Below, in pieces: positions 1 to 6,388 of a DNA stretch of 6,798 nt; positions within the stretch are counted from its first letter, which is position 1; each line of letters begins with the position of its first letter. Source of the stretch: Clostridium sp. CAG:448 (GTDB taxonomy: Bacteria; Bacillota; Clostridia; Oscillospirales; CAG-272); NCBI GenBank assembly GCA_000433415.1, contig FR890493.1, positions 3,781 to 10,578 on the forward strand, in the 5' to 3' direction. Below the pieces are notes generated by a model that did no database searches, was not told the DNA's origin, and worked only from the letters and a program-made list of their open reading frames with translations. The position numbers and the translations under genes were made by a program.

Positions 1-814
1 CGCAAGCGCCATTCCGCCGAGCACCACCACAGAGCTTTCGCTGTTTTATCTGAAGGCTTTGCCGGGGTATATGAAAGAAATCGCCGTTTCCGTTGCACCG
101 ATTGTGGTTTTCTTTTTGATCTTCAGCTCCATCACCCGCAAAAGAGCTCCCGTCAAGCTGGGGCGTATTATGGTTGGCGCATTGTACACGACTGTCGGAC
201 TGATCATTTTCCTGACCGGCGCCAATGTCGGCTTTGCCCCGCTCGGGCGCGAACTGGGACTTGCCATGGCATCCAACGATGCCGGGAAATGGGTGATCAT
301 CCCCATCGGGATGCTGATCGGCTTTTTCGTGGTAAAAGCGGAACCAGCCGTACATGTGCTGACCAAACAGGTCAACACCATTACCGCAGGTGCCGTCAGT
401 GAGACCGCCATTTGCAACACGCTCTGTATCAGTGTGGCGGTTTCGGTCGGACTTTCCTTCATGCGCGTTCTGACCGGCATCTCCATTTTGTACCTGTTGA
501 TCCCGGGATATGCGATTGCACTGCTGCTCTCGCTCTTTGTACCGGACATTTTCGTATCCATCGCCTTTGACTCCGGCGGCGTTGCCTCCGGTCCCATGAC
601 TGCGGCGTTTCTTCTGCCGCTTGCAATCGGCGCCTGCGAAGCCGTCGGCGGCAATATCGCCACGGACGCATTCGGCACGGTCGCTATGGTCGCCATGACT
701 CCTCTGATTGCCATTCAGGTATTGGGAGGGCTGTCCGAAATCCGCAGACAGCGCACCATGCGCGAAACCGTTACCGCCACAGCCCGTGTGCGGGAAACCG
801 TTATCCGGCTTTGA
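1..814 (+). CDS. DUF1538 family multi-pass membrane protein, C-terminal part (5' end off window)
   Basis: The frame is open from base 2 to the TGA at 812-814, so about 270 residues are visible and the N-terminus lies outside the window. An ATG at 71 has no ribosome binding site and is most likely internal. The product is very hydrophobic, with roughly seven possible membrane segments. It carries stretches I associate with DUF1538: AEPAVHVLTKQV near bases 338-373, and a glycine-rich FDSGGVASGPMTAAF at 566-610, followed by a DAFGTVAMVAMTPL-like helix. Proteins of this family usually contain two DUF1538 repeats and reach about 500 residues, so what is seen is probably the second repeat. The last 25 residues or so are polar and arginine-rich, as in a cytosolic tail. 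The PII-like gene starts 27 bases downstream, which fits a transporter or channel controlled by a PII-type protein. The transported substrate is unknown. Family call is from recognised motifs; the transport role is inference. Confidence 0.85.
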   Translation, partial: ASAIPPSTTTELSLFYLKALPGYMKEIAVSVAPIVVFFLIFSSITRKRAPVKLGRIMVGALYTTVGLIIFLTGANVGFAPLGRELGLAMASNDAGKWVIIPIGMLIGFFVVKAEPAVHVLTKQVNTITAGAVSETAICNTLCISVAVSVGLSFMRVLTGISILYLLIPGYAIALLLSLFVPDIFVSIAFDSGGVASGPMTAAFLLPLAIGACEAVGGNIATDAFGTVAMVAMTPLIAIQVLGGLSEIRRQRTMRETVTATARVRETVIRL

Positions 815-841
815 TACCGGGGAAAGGAGAATACGACAGGA

Positions 842-1558
842 ATGAAAGAACTGAACTGTTTTCTGTGTATCATCCGCAGGAAGGAAACCGACGAATTTGT
901 GCGTTTTTTTGAAAAGAACGGCGTACGGACCGTACTGACCGCAAATTGCGAGGGCACCGCGCAGAGCAAAACACTGGATCTGTTGGGTGTGGAAGAAGTG
1001 GAAAAAACACTGCTTTTATGCGTATTGCGGCAGGAAAAACTAAGAACCGTCATCCGGCATCTTTCGACGGATATGCAGATTGACTTGCCGGGAAGAGGGG
1101 TTGGATTGGCACTGCCGATCGACGGCGTAGGCGGCGAAAGCACCCTGGAACTGCTATCCGAAGGTGCACCACTGAAAGAACGGGAGGAAACATTGATGGA
1201 AACCAAATACAGATTACTGGTTGCGATTGCGGAAAAAGGCAATGCGGACACCGTTATGGACGTTGCACGCAACGCCGGCGCCGGCGGAGGGACGGTGGTT
1301 CGTACCAAAGGAACCCGCCCCAAGCGCACTGCGGGATTTTTCAAGGTGTCCATCGCGGACGAGAAGGAAACCATCCTCATCGTTGCGGACGCGGCAAGCG
1401 CAGACGGTATCATGCAGGCAATTATGGATAATGCCGGGGCGCACACAGCCGCCAAGGCAATTGTGTTCTCGCTCCCTGTCACGGCAACTGCAGGCTTCCG
1501 TCTGATTGAGGAAGCACGTGAAAACGCCGCAGAAGAAGAGGAACTGGCTGTCAAATGA
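842..1558 (+). CDS. Tandem PII-like regulatory protein (P-II family nitrogen regulator-like)
   Basis: This 238-residue soluble protein has two PII-like (GlnB-fold) halves. Residues about 3-100 show the order strand (NCFLCIIRR), helix, strand, loop, strand (KTLLLCVLRQ), helix, and a closing LPIDGVGG at 91-98. Residues 119-225 repeat the plan: YRLLVAIA, helix, AGAGGGTVVRTKG at 145-157, a loop, ETILIVAD, helix, and a closing LPVTATAG at 211-218. The second half is the better match to the PII superfamily. Canonical GlnB marks are absent: no uridylylated tyrosine in the T-loop region, which here reads TRPKRTAGFF, and no typical C-terminal TGxxGDGKIF signature. It may therefore sense something other than the usual ATP/2-oxoglutarate signal. 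The start at 842 is preceded by AAAGGAGA at 823-830, at a rather long spacing. The gene sits between the DUF1538 gene (27-bp gap) and the lipoprotein peptidase gene (4-bp ATGA overlap). Its likely partner is the DUF1538 membrane protein, by analogy with PII control of AmtB; this is inference. Confidence 0.85.
   Translation: MKELNCFLCIIRRKETDEFVRFFEKNGVRTVLTANCEGTAQSKTLDLLGVEEVEKTLLLCVLRQEKLRTVIRHLSTDMQIDLPGRGVGLALPIDGVGGESTLELLSEGAPLKEREETLMETKYRLLVAIAEKGNADTVMDVARNAGAGGGTVVRTKGTRPKRTAGFFKVSIADEKETILIVADAASADGIMQAIMDNAGAHTAAKAIVFSLPVTATAGFRLIEEARENAAEEEELAVK
1183..1198 (+). promoter_or_regulatory. Internal ribosome binding site and in-frame ATG in the PII-like gene
   Basis: GGAGG at 1183-1187 lies 8 bases before an ATG at 1196-1198, an optimal Shine-Dalgarno arrangement and better than that of the annotated start. 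The ATG is codon 119 of the PII-like gene and falls exactly where the second PII-like domain begins (METKYRLLV), so initiation here would give a 120-residue single-domain protein, close to the usual PII length. Part of the purine run is also explained by the Glu-Glu codons it encodes, so actual use is unproven. Confidence 0.45.
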
Positions 1559-3309
1559 AACTGCATCGACTTTTGATACTTCTTCTGTTTTTGTTGTCTC
1601 TCTGTTGGTTCTGTGGGTGCAAAAATTCTTCCTCCCCTGCGGATTCCTCCGGACCGACAACCAAAACGCAGGAAACATCCGCAGGCGAACAGGACTCCGG
1701 AGCCGGTGAGGAAACGGCACAAAAGCCGCAGACTTACCTTGGAAACGACACGCTGACCTTCACCTATTCCGAAGCGGACTACCGGGCATTGGAGTCGGAA
1801 ATTGACCAATGGTACCGGCTCTTTGAAGCAGGAAATGATCCGGACGGCTTTCTGGAGCTGTATGAACAGATGGAAGAAGGGTCTTTTTCCAAACTGGATG
1901 ATCAGAAAACCGTTGCGTATATTCTTTTCTCGCTTGACTTACAAAATGAGTCTGTCAAGCAACAGTATCTGGAGATGGAGAAGCGCGCGACCGCGGCATC
2001 CAGGCGCATTTGCGCACTGTATGATGATATCAACGACTCCGCATACAAGGATTCCTTTTTTGCAGAATGGTCGGATGAAGATATCCGGCGCGCCCTGAAA
2101 AGCGCAAAAGCGAGCACGGATGAATTTGAACAGTTGAGCAACGCATATACCGAACTGACGGTGACCTATGCCGCGCTGCCGGACGACGCAAATTATCTGT
2201 CTGCATCCGCGCAGCTTTACATGCAGGCAATCAGCCTGAACAAGCAGATGGCACAATTGATGGGGTACGACAACTACATGGATTACGCCTATGACTATGT
2301 TTACCACCGCGAATATACCCCGGATGATGTCAATTCCATCCTCTCCCTGATACAGCAAACCGGATTTCTCGATGCGACAACCACCGGACTTTTTTCCGCA
2401 CTCGGAAATCTGCAAGACGGCATGTCAAAGGAAGAAACAGAAAATGTGCTGCCCTATCTGATGCATCCGCCGGTCATTTCGGAAGATTTTAACGGCACCG
2501 CCCCGTCGTCGGAACACATCACCGCATATCTGCAACGGGTGTCCCCGAATTTTCTTTCCGCTTACAATCAGCTTTTCAAGGACGGCAATTACGCACTGGC
2601 ATTCAATGACGCCTCACGCGAAGGGGCGTTTACCGCGTACCTGTCCGGCGCCGGACATCCGGTTTGTTATTTCGGCGGAAGCGCATACCAATCCGCAACC
2701 ACCCTTTTACATGAGTTCGGTCATTATTACGCAATCGACAAAATGGGATCCGAACAGTTTTCCCTCGATCTTTCCGAGGTGCATTCCCAGGGGAACGAGT
2801 GGCTGTACGCTGTTTATCTGGGAACCGAAACACTCACATCCCGGTCTGCTGCATATTACTTTGATTACAAGCTGCTGATGGACATCACATCTTTCTATCT
2901 CTGCCTGTGCATCAATGATTTTGAGCTGTACGTTTACACGCATGACAACTACACTGCATCGGATCTAGACAAAATTTTTCTTGATATTTGCACCTCCTAC
3001 GGTGTAAGCGAGTTTCTGCTCGACATGATGGGAGAGGGGTTGATCTCCTACTGGCACCGTGTCACCCTTGAAAACCCCGGCTACTATATCAGCTACGCCA
3101 TGTCCCTCTTGCCCTCCATTGAAATTGCGTGCATCGCAACGGAGAATATGGATACGGCAATCAACGCATACCTGTGCCTCTCCGATGTCTCCCCTGACAC
3201 GGATTTCACGACGGCACTACATACCGCCGGATTGCATACGCCTTTTGACAAGGAAATCTACACGCGCATCTCCGGGACGATCGCAAAATTCAGGAGGCTG
3301 ATTCGTTGA
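1555..3309 (+). CDS. M3-like zinc oligopeptidase, lipoprotein
   Basis: The 584-residue product begins with a basic residue pair and a hydrophobic core, then FCGC ending at Cys22, a plausible lipoprotein signal that would anchor it on the outer face of the membrane. Residues 23 to about 58 form a Ser/Thr/Glu/Gly-rich linker. The rest is largely helical. The zinc site HEFGH is at 386-390. The third ligand is most likely Glu408 in LSEVHSQGNEW, which aligns with the VEAPSQMLENW stretch of thimet oligopeptidase, although the loop between is about seven residues shorter. Downstream, His501 and the tyrosines in NPGYYISYAM (507-516) match the substrate-binding His/Tyr region of M3 peptidases. All the expected active-site pieces are present, so it is probably active on short peptides outside the cell. 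The start ATG overlaps the stop of the PII-like gene (ATGA), indicating translational coupling and one transcript. The natural substrate is unknown; assignment to M3 rather than another HExxH family is from motif comparison only. Confidence 0.87.
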   Translation: MKLHRLLILLLFLLSLCWFCGCKNSSSPADSSGPTTKTQETSAGEQDSGAGEETAQKPQTYLGNDTLTFTYSEADYRALESEIDQWYRLFEAGNDPDGFLELYEQMEEGSFSKLDDQKTVAYILFSLDLQNESVKQQYLEMEKRATAASRRICALYDDINDSAYKDSFFAEWSDEDIRRALKSAKASTDEFEQLSNAYTELTVTYAALPDDANYLSASAQLYMQAISLNKQMAQLMGYDNYMDYAYDYVYHREYTPDDVNSILSLIQQTGFLDATTTGLFSALGNLQDGMSKEETENVLPYLMHPPVISEDFNGTAPSSEHITAYLQRVSPNFLSAYNQLFKDGNYALAFNDASREGAFTAYLSGAGHPVCYFGGSAYQSATTLLHEFGHYYAIDKMGSEQFSLDLSEVHSQGNEWLYAVYLGTETLTSRSAAYYFDYKLLMDITSFYLCLCINDFELYVYTHDNYTASDLDKIFLDICTSYGVSEFLLDMMGEGLISYWHRVTLENPGYYISYAMSLLPSIEIACIATENMDTAINAYLCLSDVSPDTDFTTALHTAGLHTPFDKEIYTRISGTIAKFRRLIR

Positions 3310-3338
3310 CCGGTGCAAAAATACCGCAGACCAAGTAA

Positions 3339-3380
3339 AAAAGGAGTTACCGAATCTCACTGTGATCGGTAACTCCTTTT
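3339..3380. terminator. Bidirectional intrinsic terminator between convergent genes
   Basis: AAAAGGAGTTACCG at 3339-3352 and CGGTAACTCCTTTT at 3367-3380 form a perfect 14-bp stem around a 14-base loop. The plus strand ends the stem in TTTT followed by a T-rich stretch. The minus strand ends it in a run of six T (complement of the A run at 3337-3342). It lies 29 bases after the stop of the peptidase gene, and faces the minus-strand dehydrogenase gene, so it can end both transcripts. Confidence 0.9.
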
Positions 3381-3408
3381 GATTGATCTCTTTTTGCGGC
3401 AAAGGGCT

Positions 3409-3431
3409 TCCCGGATCGCAGGGATCCGGGA
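3409..3431. terminator. Second GC-rich hairpin, possible auxiliary terminator
   Basis: TCCCGGATC at 3409-3417 and GATCCGGGA at 3423-3431 are perfect inverted repeats with a 5-base loop. The hairpin abuts the TAA of the dehydrogenase gene (3432-3434). Read on the plus strand it is followed by TTATTCTTTTT, as expected for a back-up terminator. On the minus strand no T run follows, so there it may rather protect the 3' end or slow the polymerase ahead of the stronger terminator at 3339-3380. Confidence 0.6.
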
Positions 3432-4232
3432 TTATTCTTTTTGCCGGTCGCCGTTTTTTGCGGCGCGGGGCGTTCCGATTCCCTGCTGCCGGCACCAGAT
3501 GTCCATCACGATCCGGTGAGAAAGCAGTTTGGTCAGAAGCACCTGCGCGCGGATTCGCCAACCGCAGACTGACACGTCTTTTCCTCGTGCCATATCTGAC
3601 AGTGCCCGGTCGACCACCTCTTTGGCGGTAAAAAACTGATTGTAATAGGTGATGGTATCGTCCCGAACGGCGCGGTCGAAAAATTCCGTACGCACCCAAC
3701 CGGGGCAAACAGCCAGCACCCGAATGCCGCGCGGCTCCAGTTCCTTGTTCAGCGCGCGTGAAAAGTGCAGGACAAACGCCTTGGTGGCAGCATAGACATT
3801 GATATAGGGCACCGGCTGAAATGCCGACAGCGAGCCCAACTGGTAAATGCACGCGCCCGCCTTCATACAGGGCAGCGTCAGGTGGGTCATACGCATCAAT
3901 GTCTTGACGTTCAGATCAATCATAGACAACTGCTCCGATTCGGACAGTGACGCAAATGCGCCGAACACGCCGAAACCTCCTGCATTGACCAGAACAGACA
4001 CCTCCGGTCGCTCTTCGGCAAGCAATGACCGATAGGCATCAAAGCTTTCCTCCTTGGTCAGATCCCATGCAAGCGGGCGCACCTTTGCATGCACTGCCCC
4101 CTGCAACGCCTCCAGCCGGTCGCGCCGGCGGGCGATCACCCAGATCTCATCAAAGGCGGTCTGTCGATCCAATGCGCATACAAATTCGCGTCCCATTCCG
4201 GAAGACGCACCGGTAACCACTGCAATTTTCAT
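3432..4232 (-). CDS. Short-chain dehydrogenase/reductase (SDR) family oxidoreductase
   Basis: This 266-residue protein is a classical SDR with a Rossmann fold. The cofactor-binding glycine motif TGASSGMG is at residues 7-14, NAGG at 83-86, and the catalytic set is Asn108, Ser134, Tyr147 and Lys151 (YAATK). PGWVRT follows at 177-182. The arginines at 35-37 after the second strand favour NADP(H) over NAD(H). The C-terminal 60 residues resemble the tail of COG0300/DltE-like dehydrogenases, ending in a basic, polar stretch. All catalytic residues are present, so it should be an active cytosolic NADP(H)-dependent oxidoreductase. The substrate cannot be predicted; members act on a wide range of carbonyls and alcohols. 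The ATG start is supported by GGAGG seven bases upstream. It is the last gene of a minus-strand set, 76 bases after the phosphofructokinase gene, and ends next to two hairpins. It may be co-transcribed, since no terminator is visible in that gap. Confidence 0.92.
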   Translation of the reverse strand: MKIAVVTGASSGMGREFVCALDRQTAFDEIWVIARRRDRLEALQGAVHAKVRPLAWDLTKEESFDAYRSLLAEERPEVSVLVNAGGFGVFGAFASLSESEQLSMIDLNVKTLMRMTHLTLPCMKAGACIYQLGSLSAFQPVPYINVYAATKAFVLHFSRALNKELEPRGIRVLAVCPGWVRTEFFDRAVRDDTITYYNQFFTAKEVVDRALSDMARGKDVSVCGWRIRAQVLLTKLLSHRIVMDIWCRQQGIGTPRAAKNGDRQKE

Positions 4233-4308
4233 CTGATTTCCTCCGAACCTGACATTCCCCTTATCTGTTCTTTCCTTTTCTTAGTTTTCCGCAGACATCC
4301 GATTCTAT
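4233..4308 (-). promoter_or_regulatory. Leader of the SDR gene with strong ribosome binding site
   Basis: This 76-base gap separates the phosphofructokinase stop from the dehydrogenase start. On the minus strand it is purine-rich and carries GGAGG at 4240-4244, seven bases before the ATG, which fixes the start. I see no convincing terminator hairpin or promoter pair here, so read-through from the upstream gene is the simplest reading. Confidence 0.55.
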
Positions 4309-5541
4309 TCAGGGCATGATAAAGTGAACCGGCAGACCGTTGCGATAGGTCGGATAACATTCCCCCGCAATCAAAGGGGCAAGATAGGCAACACACGCGT
4401 CCGTGACACCGTTGCCCGCCTCGTTGATGAACGCATCGTCAACATATTTGATCCGGTTGGCAATCTGTTCTACGTCCGCATGCCCGATCCGATAGGTATA
4501 CGGATCATTCCCTGTCCGCTGAATGGTCATCATCTCGCAGCTGACCCCTTCAACAGCGGCACGGACCGCTTCCTTTCCGACCGCCACTGACTCCGCAAGA
4601 TCCTGCGCGGATGCCATGTGGGATGCACAGCGCTGCGGCAGATTCAGCTCAACCGATCTGACCTTACAGCCGATTTCCGCCTTGACAGCCATCTCCAGCG
4701 CCTTTGCCGTTCCCGCAAGATACTTATGACCGAACACATCCGCCGCACCGCTCTGTGTTCCCGCCCCGACATAGGTGCCGTCAGCAAAACGGATTCCCTC
4801 CGAAACCGCGACAACCACGTTGGGATGTCGGGAGAGCGCCGTGCGGACATCCCCTAAAAATTGTTCCATGGAAAAGACACGCTCCGGCAGGTAAATCAGG
4901 TCCGGTTCCTGCATCCCGGCGCTGCGCCCCAGTGCGGAGGCGGCAGTCAGCCAGCCGGCATCCCGTCCCATAATCTCCACAATCGTCACTGCGGGAACGG
5001 TATAAACCGCCGTATCACGCAGAATCTCCTGCACGGTCACTGCAATATATTTCGCCGCGGAGCCGAATCCCGGGGTGTGATCCGTTCCCATCAGGTCGTT
5101 GTCAATGGTCTTCGGAATACCGATAATCCGCATCTCCCAATCCGCGCGCTTGGAAAAGGCGGACAGCTTTGCGGTGGTGTCCATGGAATCGTTTCCGCCG
5201 ATGTAGAAGAAATAACGGATATTGTATGTCCGAAACTGCTTCAGAAGCCGCGCATAAACCGCATCCGCGCCGTCGCTCTCCGGTGCGGGCAGTTTTTTTC
5301 GGCAGGAGCCGAGCGCGGCTGCCGGCGTATTTTCCAACAGCGAAAGTGCCTCGTCCCCTTTGACCGCTTCCGAAAGATTGACCAGACGGTCTGCAAGGAA
5401 TCCGTCAATCCCGTTGCGCATTCCGTACAGCACCCCGATTGCGTCCGTTTGCGCAACGCCGCGGATCACTCCCGCAAGCGTGGCATTGATCGCCGCTGTC
5501 GGTCCGCCGGACTGTCCTACAATTGCATTACCCTTTAACAT
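4309..5541 (-). CDS. 6-phosphofructokinase, pyrophosphate-dependent type
   Basis: This 410-residue enzyme phosphorylates fructose 6-phosphate to fructose 1,6-bisphosphate in glycolysis. Motifs in order: GQSGGPTAAIN at 9-19 (phosphate donor loop), GGNDSMDT at 115-122, PKTIDND at 143-149 with the catalytic Asp147, MGRDAGW at 191-197 and EPDLIYLPE at 212-220 (sugar-phosphate binding). Two positions tell the donor: Asp118 where ATP enzymes carry Gly (GGDGS), and Lys144 where ATP enzymes have Gly (PGTIDND). Both are the marks of pyrophosphate-dependent PFK, which catalyses a reversible reaction and so can also serve gluconeogenesis. Asn117 replaces the usual Asp of GGDD. Length fits the family. 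The ATG at 5541 overlaps the end of the PHP gene by 14 bases. Its nearest AGGAG (5543-5547) leaves only one base of spacing, but GGAG at 5554-5557 lies 12 bases away, and coupling to the upstream gene is likely. No alternative in-frame start is present nearby. Confidence 0.95.
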   Translation of the reverse strand: MLKGNAIVGQSGGPTAAINATLAGVIRGVAQTDAIGVLYGMRNGIDGFLADRLVNLSEAVKGDEALSLLENTPAAALGSCRKKLPAPESDGADAVYARLLKQFRTYNIRYFFYIGGNDSMDTTAKLSAFSKRADWEMRIIGIPKTIDNDLMGTDHTPGFGSAAKYIAVTVQEILRDTAVYTVPAVTIVEIMGRDAGWLTAASALGRSAGMQEPDLIYLPERVFSMEQFLGDVRTALSRHPNVVVAVSEGIRFADGTYVGAGTQSGAADVFGHKYLAGTAKALEMAVKAEIGCKVRSVELNLPQRCASHMASAQDLAESVAVGKEAVRAAVEGVSCEMMTIQRTGNDPYTYRIGHADVEQIANRIKYVDDAFINEAGNGVTDACVAYLAPLIAGECYPTYRNGLPVHFIMP

Positions 5542-6346
5542 ACTCCTTTTTCTCTCCGATCCTGAATTTTTGCTCTTCCGTCAAACCAAGCAGTGTGACA
5601 ATATGTTCAAAATTCCGCACGGCACCGGCGAGCTGTGCCGGATGGTGTGCGTCACTCCCCAAATAAAAACGGCAGCCGCAGGCGGCGGCAATCCGATAAA
5701 TCCGCAGTTCCTGCTCCAATGCCTCCCCTTCATGTGCAAAGGAGTTAAAATTCAACTCAACGCCCGCGCCCCTTTTGCTCACCCTTGTAAACAACTCACG
5801 CAGCGTGCTGTCCGGAATCAGGGACAATACCCGCAAATAATCGTCCTTTCTCGGCGCCAGCAGATGGCAGGTCAGGTGCGCGATACCGACCTTTTCAAAC
5901 GGCAGATCGTAGTCCATGAGCCGGGACAGGCGCTGTACATACAGCTCCGCACGCCGCTCAATGGTATCGTCCTCCGGCAAAAGCGTAAATCCCATCATGT
6001 GGAGGTGCGTTGTCGGAATCACGATAAAATCCATCTGCTCTGCCGTTTCGGGTGAAATTCCCAATGTCATATGCCGATCCATATCGGTTTCACAACCGAA
6101 CAGGAACCGGATACCGTCCGCCTGTGGCAACGGCAGCGCCTCACGGATATGTTCCACTCCCTGCGGACGATACCAATCGGACGCGCCGGGTATTTTCTCA
6201 TCCCAGAAATGGTTGGTCAGGCAGATTGTCCGCAGACCGTTCTGCCGCGCATAGTCCAGAATCCGCTCGGAAGTCTGCGCAGGGTCTCTGGAACAATCGG
6301 AAAGAAACGAATGTATATGGAAATCGTGATCAATGACAAACCGCAT
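5528..6346 (-). CDS. PHP domain-containing metal-dependent phosphoesterase (histidinol-phosphatase-like)
   Basis: Counting from the ATG at 6346 the protein has 272 residues, the usual size of stand-alone PHP phosphoesterases. The metal-binding motifs are complete: DFHIHS with His10 and His12, TNHFW with His46, GCETDMD with Glu86, TTHLH with His114 and His116, AHLTCH with His157, and GSDAHH with Asp232 and His234. This pattern fits a cytosolic trinuclear metal hydrolase that removes phosphate from small molecules. The HisJ-type histidinol phosphatase is the best known relative, but no histidine-biosynthesis gene is nearby, so that name would be unsafe. I chose ATG 6346 because GGAAGGA at 6354-6360 leaves 7 bases of spacing; a TTG at 6352 would extend it by two residues but sits too close to that site. 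The 3' end overlaps the phosphofructokinase gene by 14 bases, which hints at a sugar-phosphate substrate; this is inference. Confidence 0.88.
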   Translation of the reverse strand: MRFVIDHDFHIHSFLSDCSRDPAQTSERILDYARQNGLRTICLTNHFWDEKIPGASDWYRPQGVEHIREALPLPQADGIRFLFGCETDMDRHMTLGISPETAEQMDFIVIPTTHLHMMGFTLLPEDDTIERRAELYVQRLSRLMDYDLPFEKVGIAHLTCHLLAPRKDDYLRVLSLIPDSTLRELFTRVSKRGAGVELNFNSFAHEGEALEQELRIYRIAAACGCRFYLGSDAHHPAQLAGAVRNFEHIVTLLGLTEEQKFRIGEKKEYVKG

Positions 6347-6353
6347 CGGCAAA

Positions 6354-6360
6354 TCCTTCC
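6354..6360 (-). promoter_or_regulatory. Ribosome binding site deciding the PHP gene start
   Basis: The minus strand reads GGAAGGA here, 7 bases before ATG 6346 and only 1 base before TTG 6352. This spacing favours the ATG. No clear -35/-10 promoter pair is visible between this site and the stop of the upstream gene at 6452. Confidence 0.5.
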
Positions 6361-6388
6361 CCTCTTATTCTTGCTCAAACCCGTATAC

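Noticed and set aside
46..714. A 222-codon minus-strand frame opposite the DUF1538 gene
   Set aside because: It is the low-complexity Ala/Thr/Pro/Ser mirror of a hydrophobic coding sequence, without a domain or a supported start.
842..1558. Naming the PII-like protein GlnB or GlnK
   Set aside because: It is twice the usual length and lacks the uridylylation tyrosine and the C-terminal PII signature.
715..1809. A 364-codon open frame on the minus strand opposite the PII-like and peptidase genes
   Set aside because: The translation is rich in Ser/Arg/Cys with no recognisable domain, and the plus-strand frames carry clear PII and lipoprotein features; it is an antisense shadow.
3217..3852. A 211-codon minus-strand frame running across the terminator region and the 3' end of the dehydrogenase gene
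   Set aside because: It overlaps the SDR gene in another frame, crosses two terminator hairpins, and has no domain resemblance.
4233..4308. A promoter or riboswitch ahead of the dehydrogenase gene
   Set aside because: Only a ribosome binding site is convincing; no -35/-10 pair or conserved aptamer-like folding could be seen in 76 bases.
4861..6055. Two plus-strand frames of 225 and 231 codons (4861-5538 and 5360-6055) opposite the phosphofructokinase and PHP genes
   Set aside because: Both are antisense to genes with complete catalytic motifs, overlap each other in different frames, and show no family features.
5528..6346. Naming the PHP protein as histidinol phosphatase (hisJ/hisK)
   Set aside because: The metal motifs are shared by many PHP phosphoesterases and no histidine-biosynthesis gene is present; the neighbour is a phosphofructokinase.
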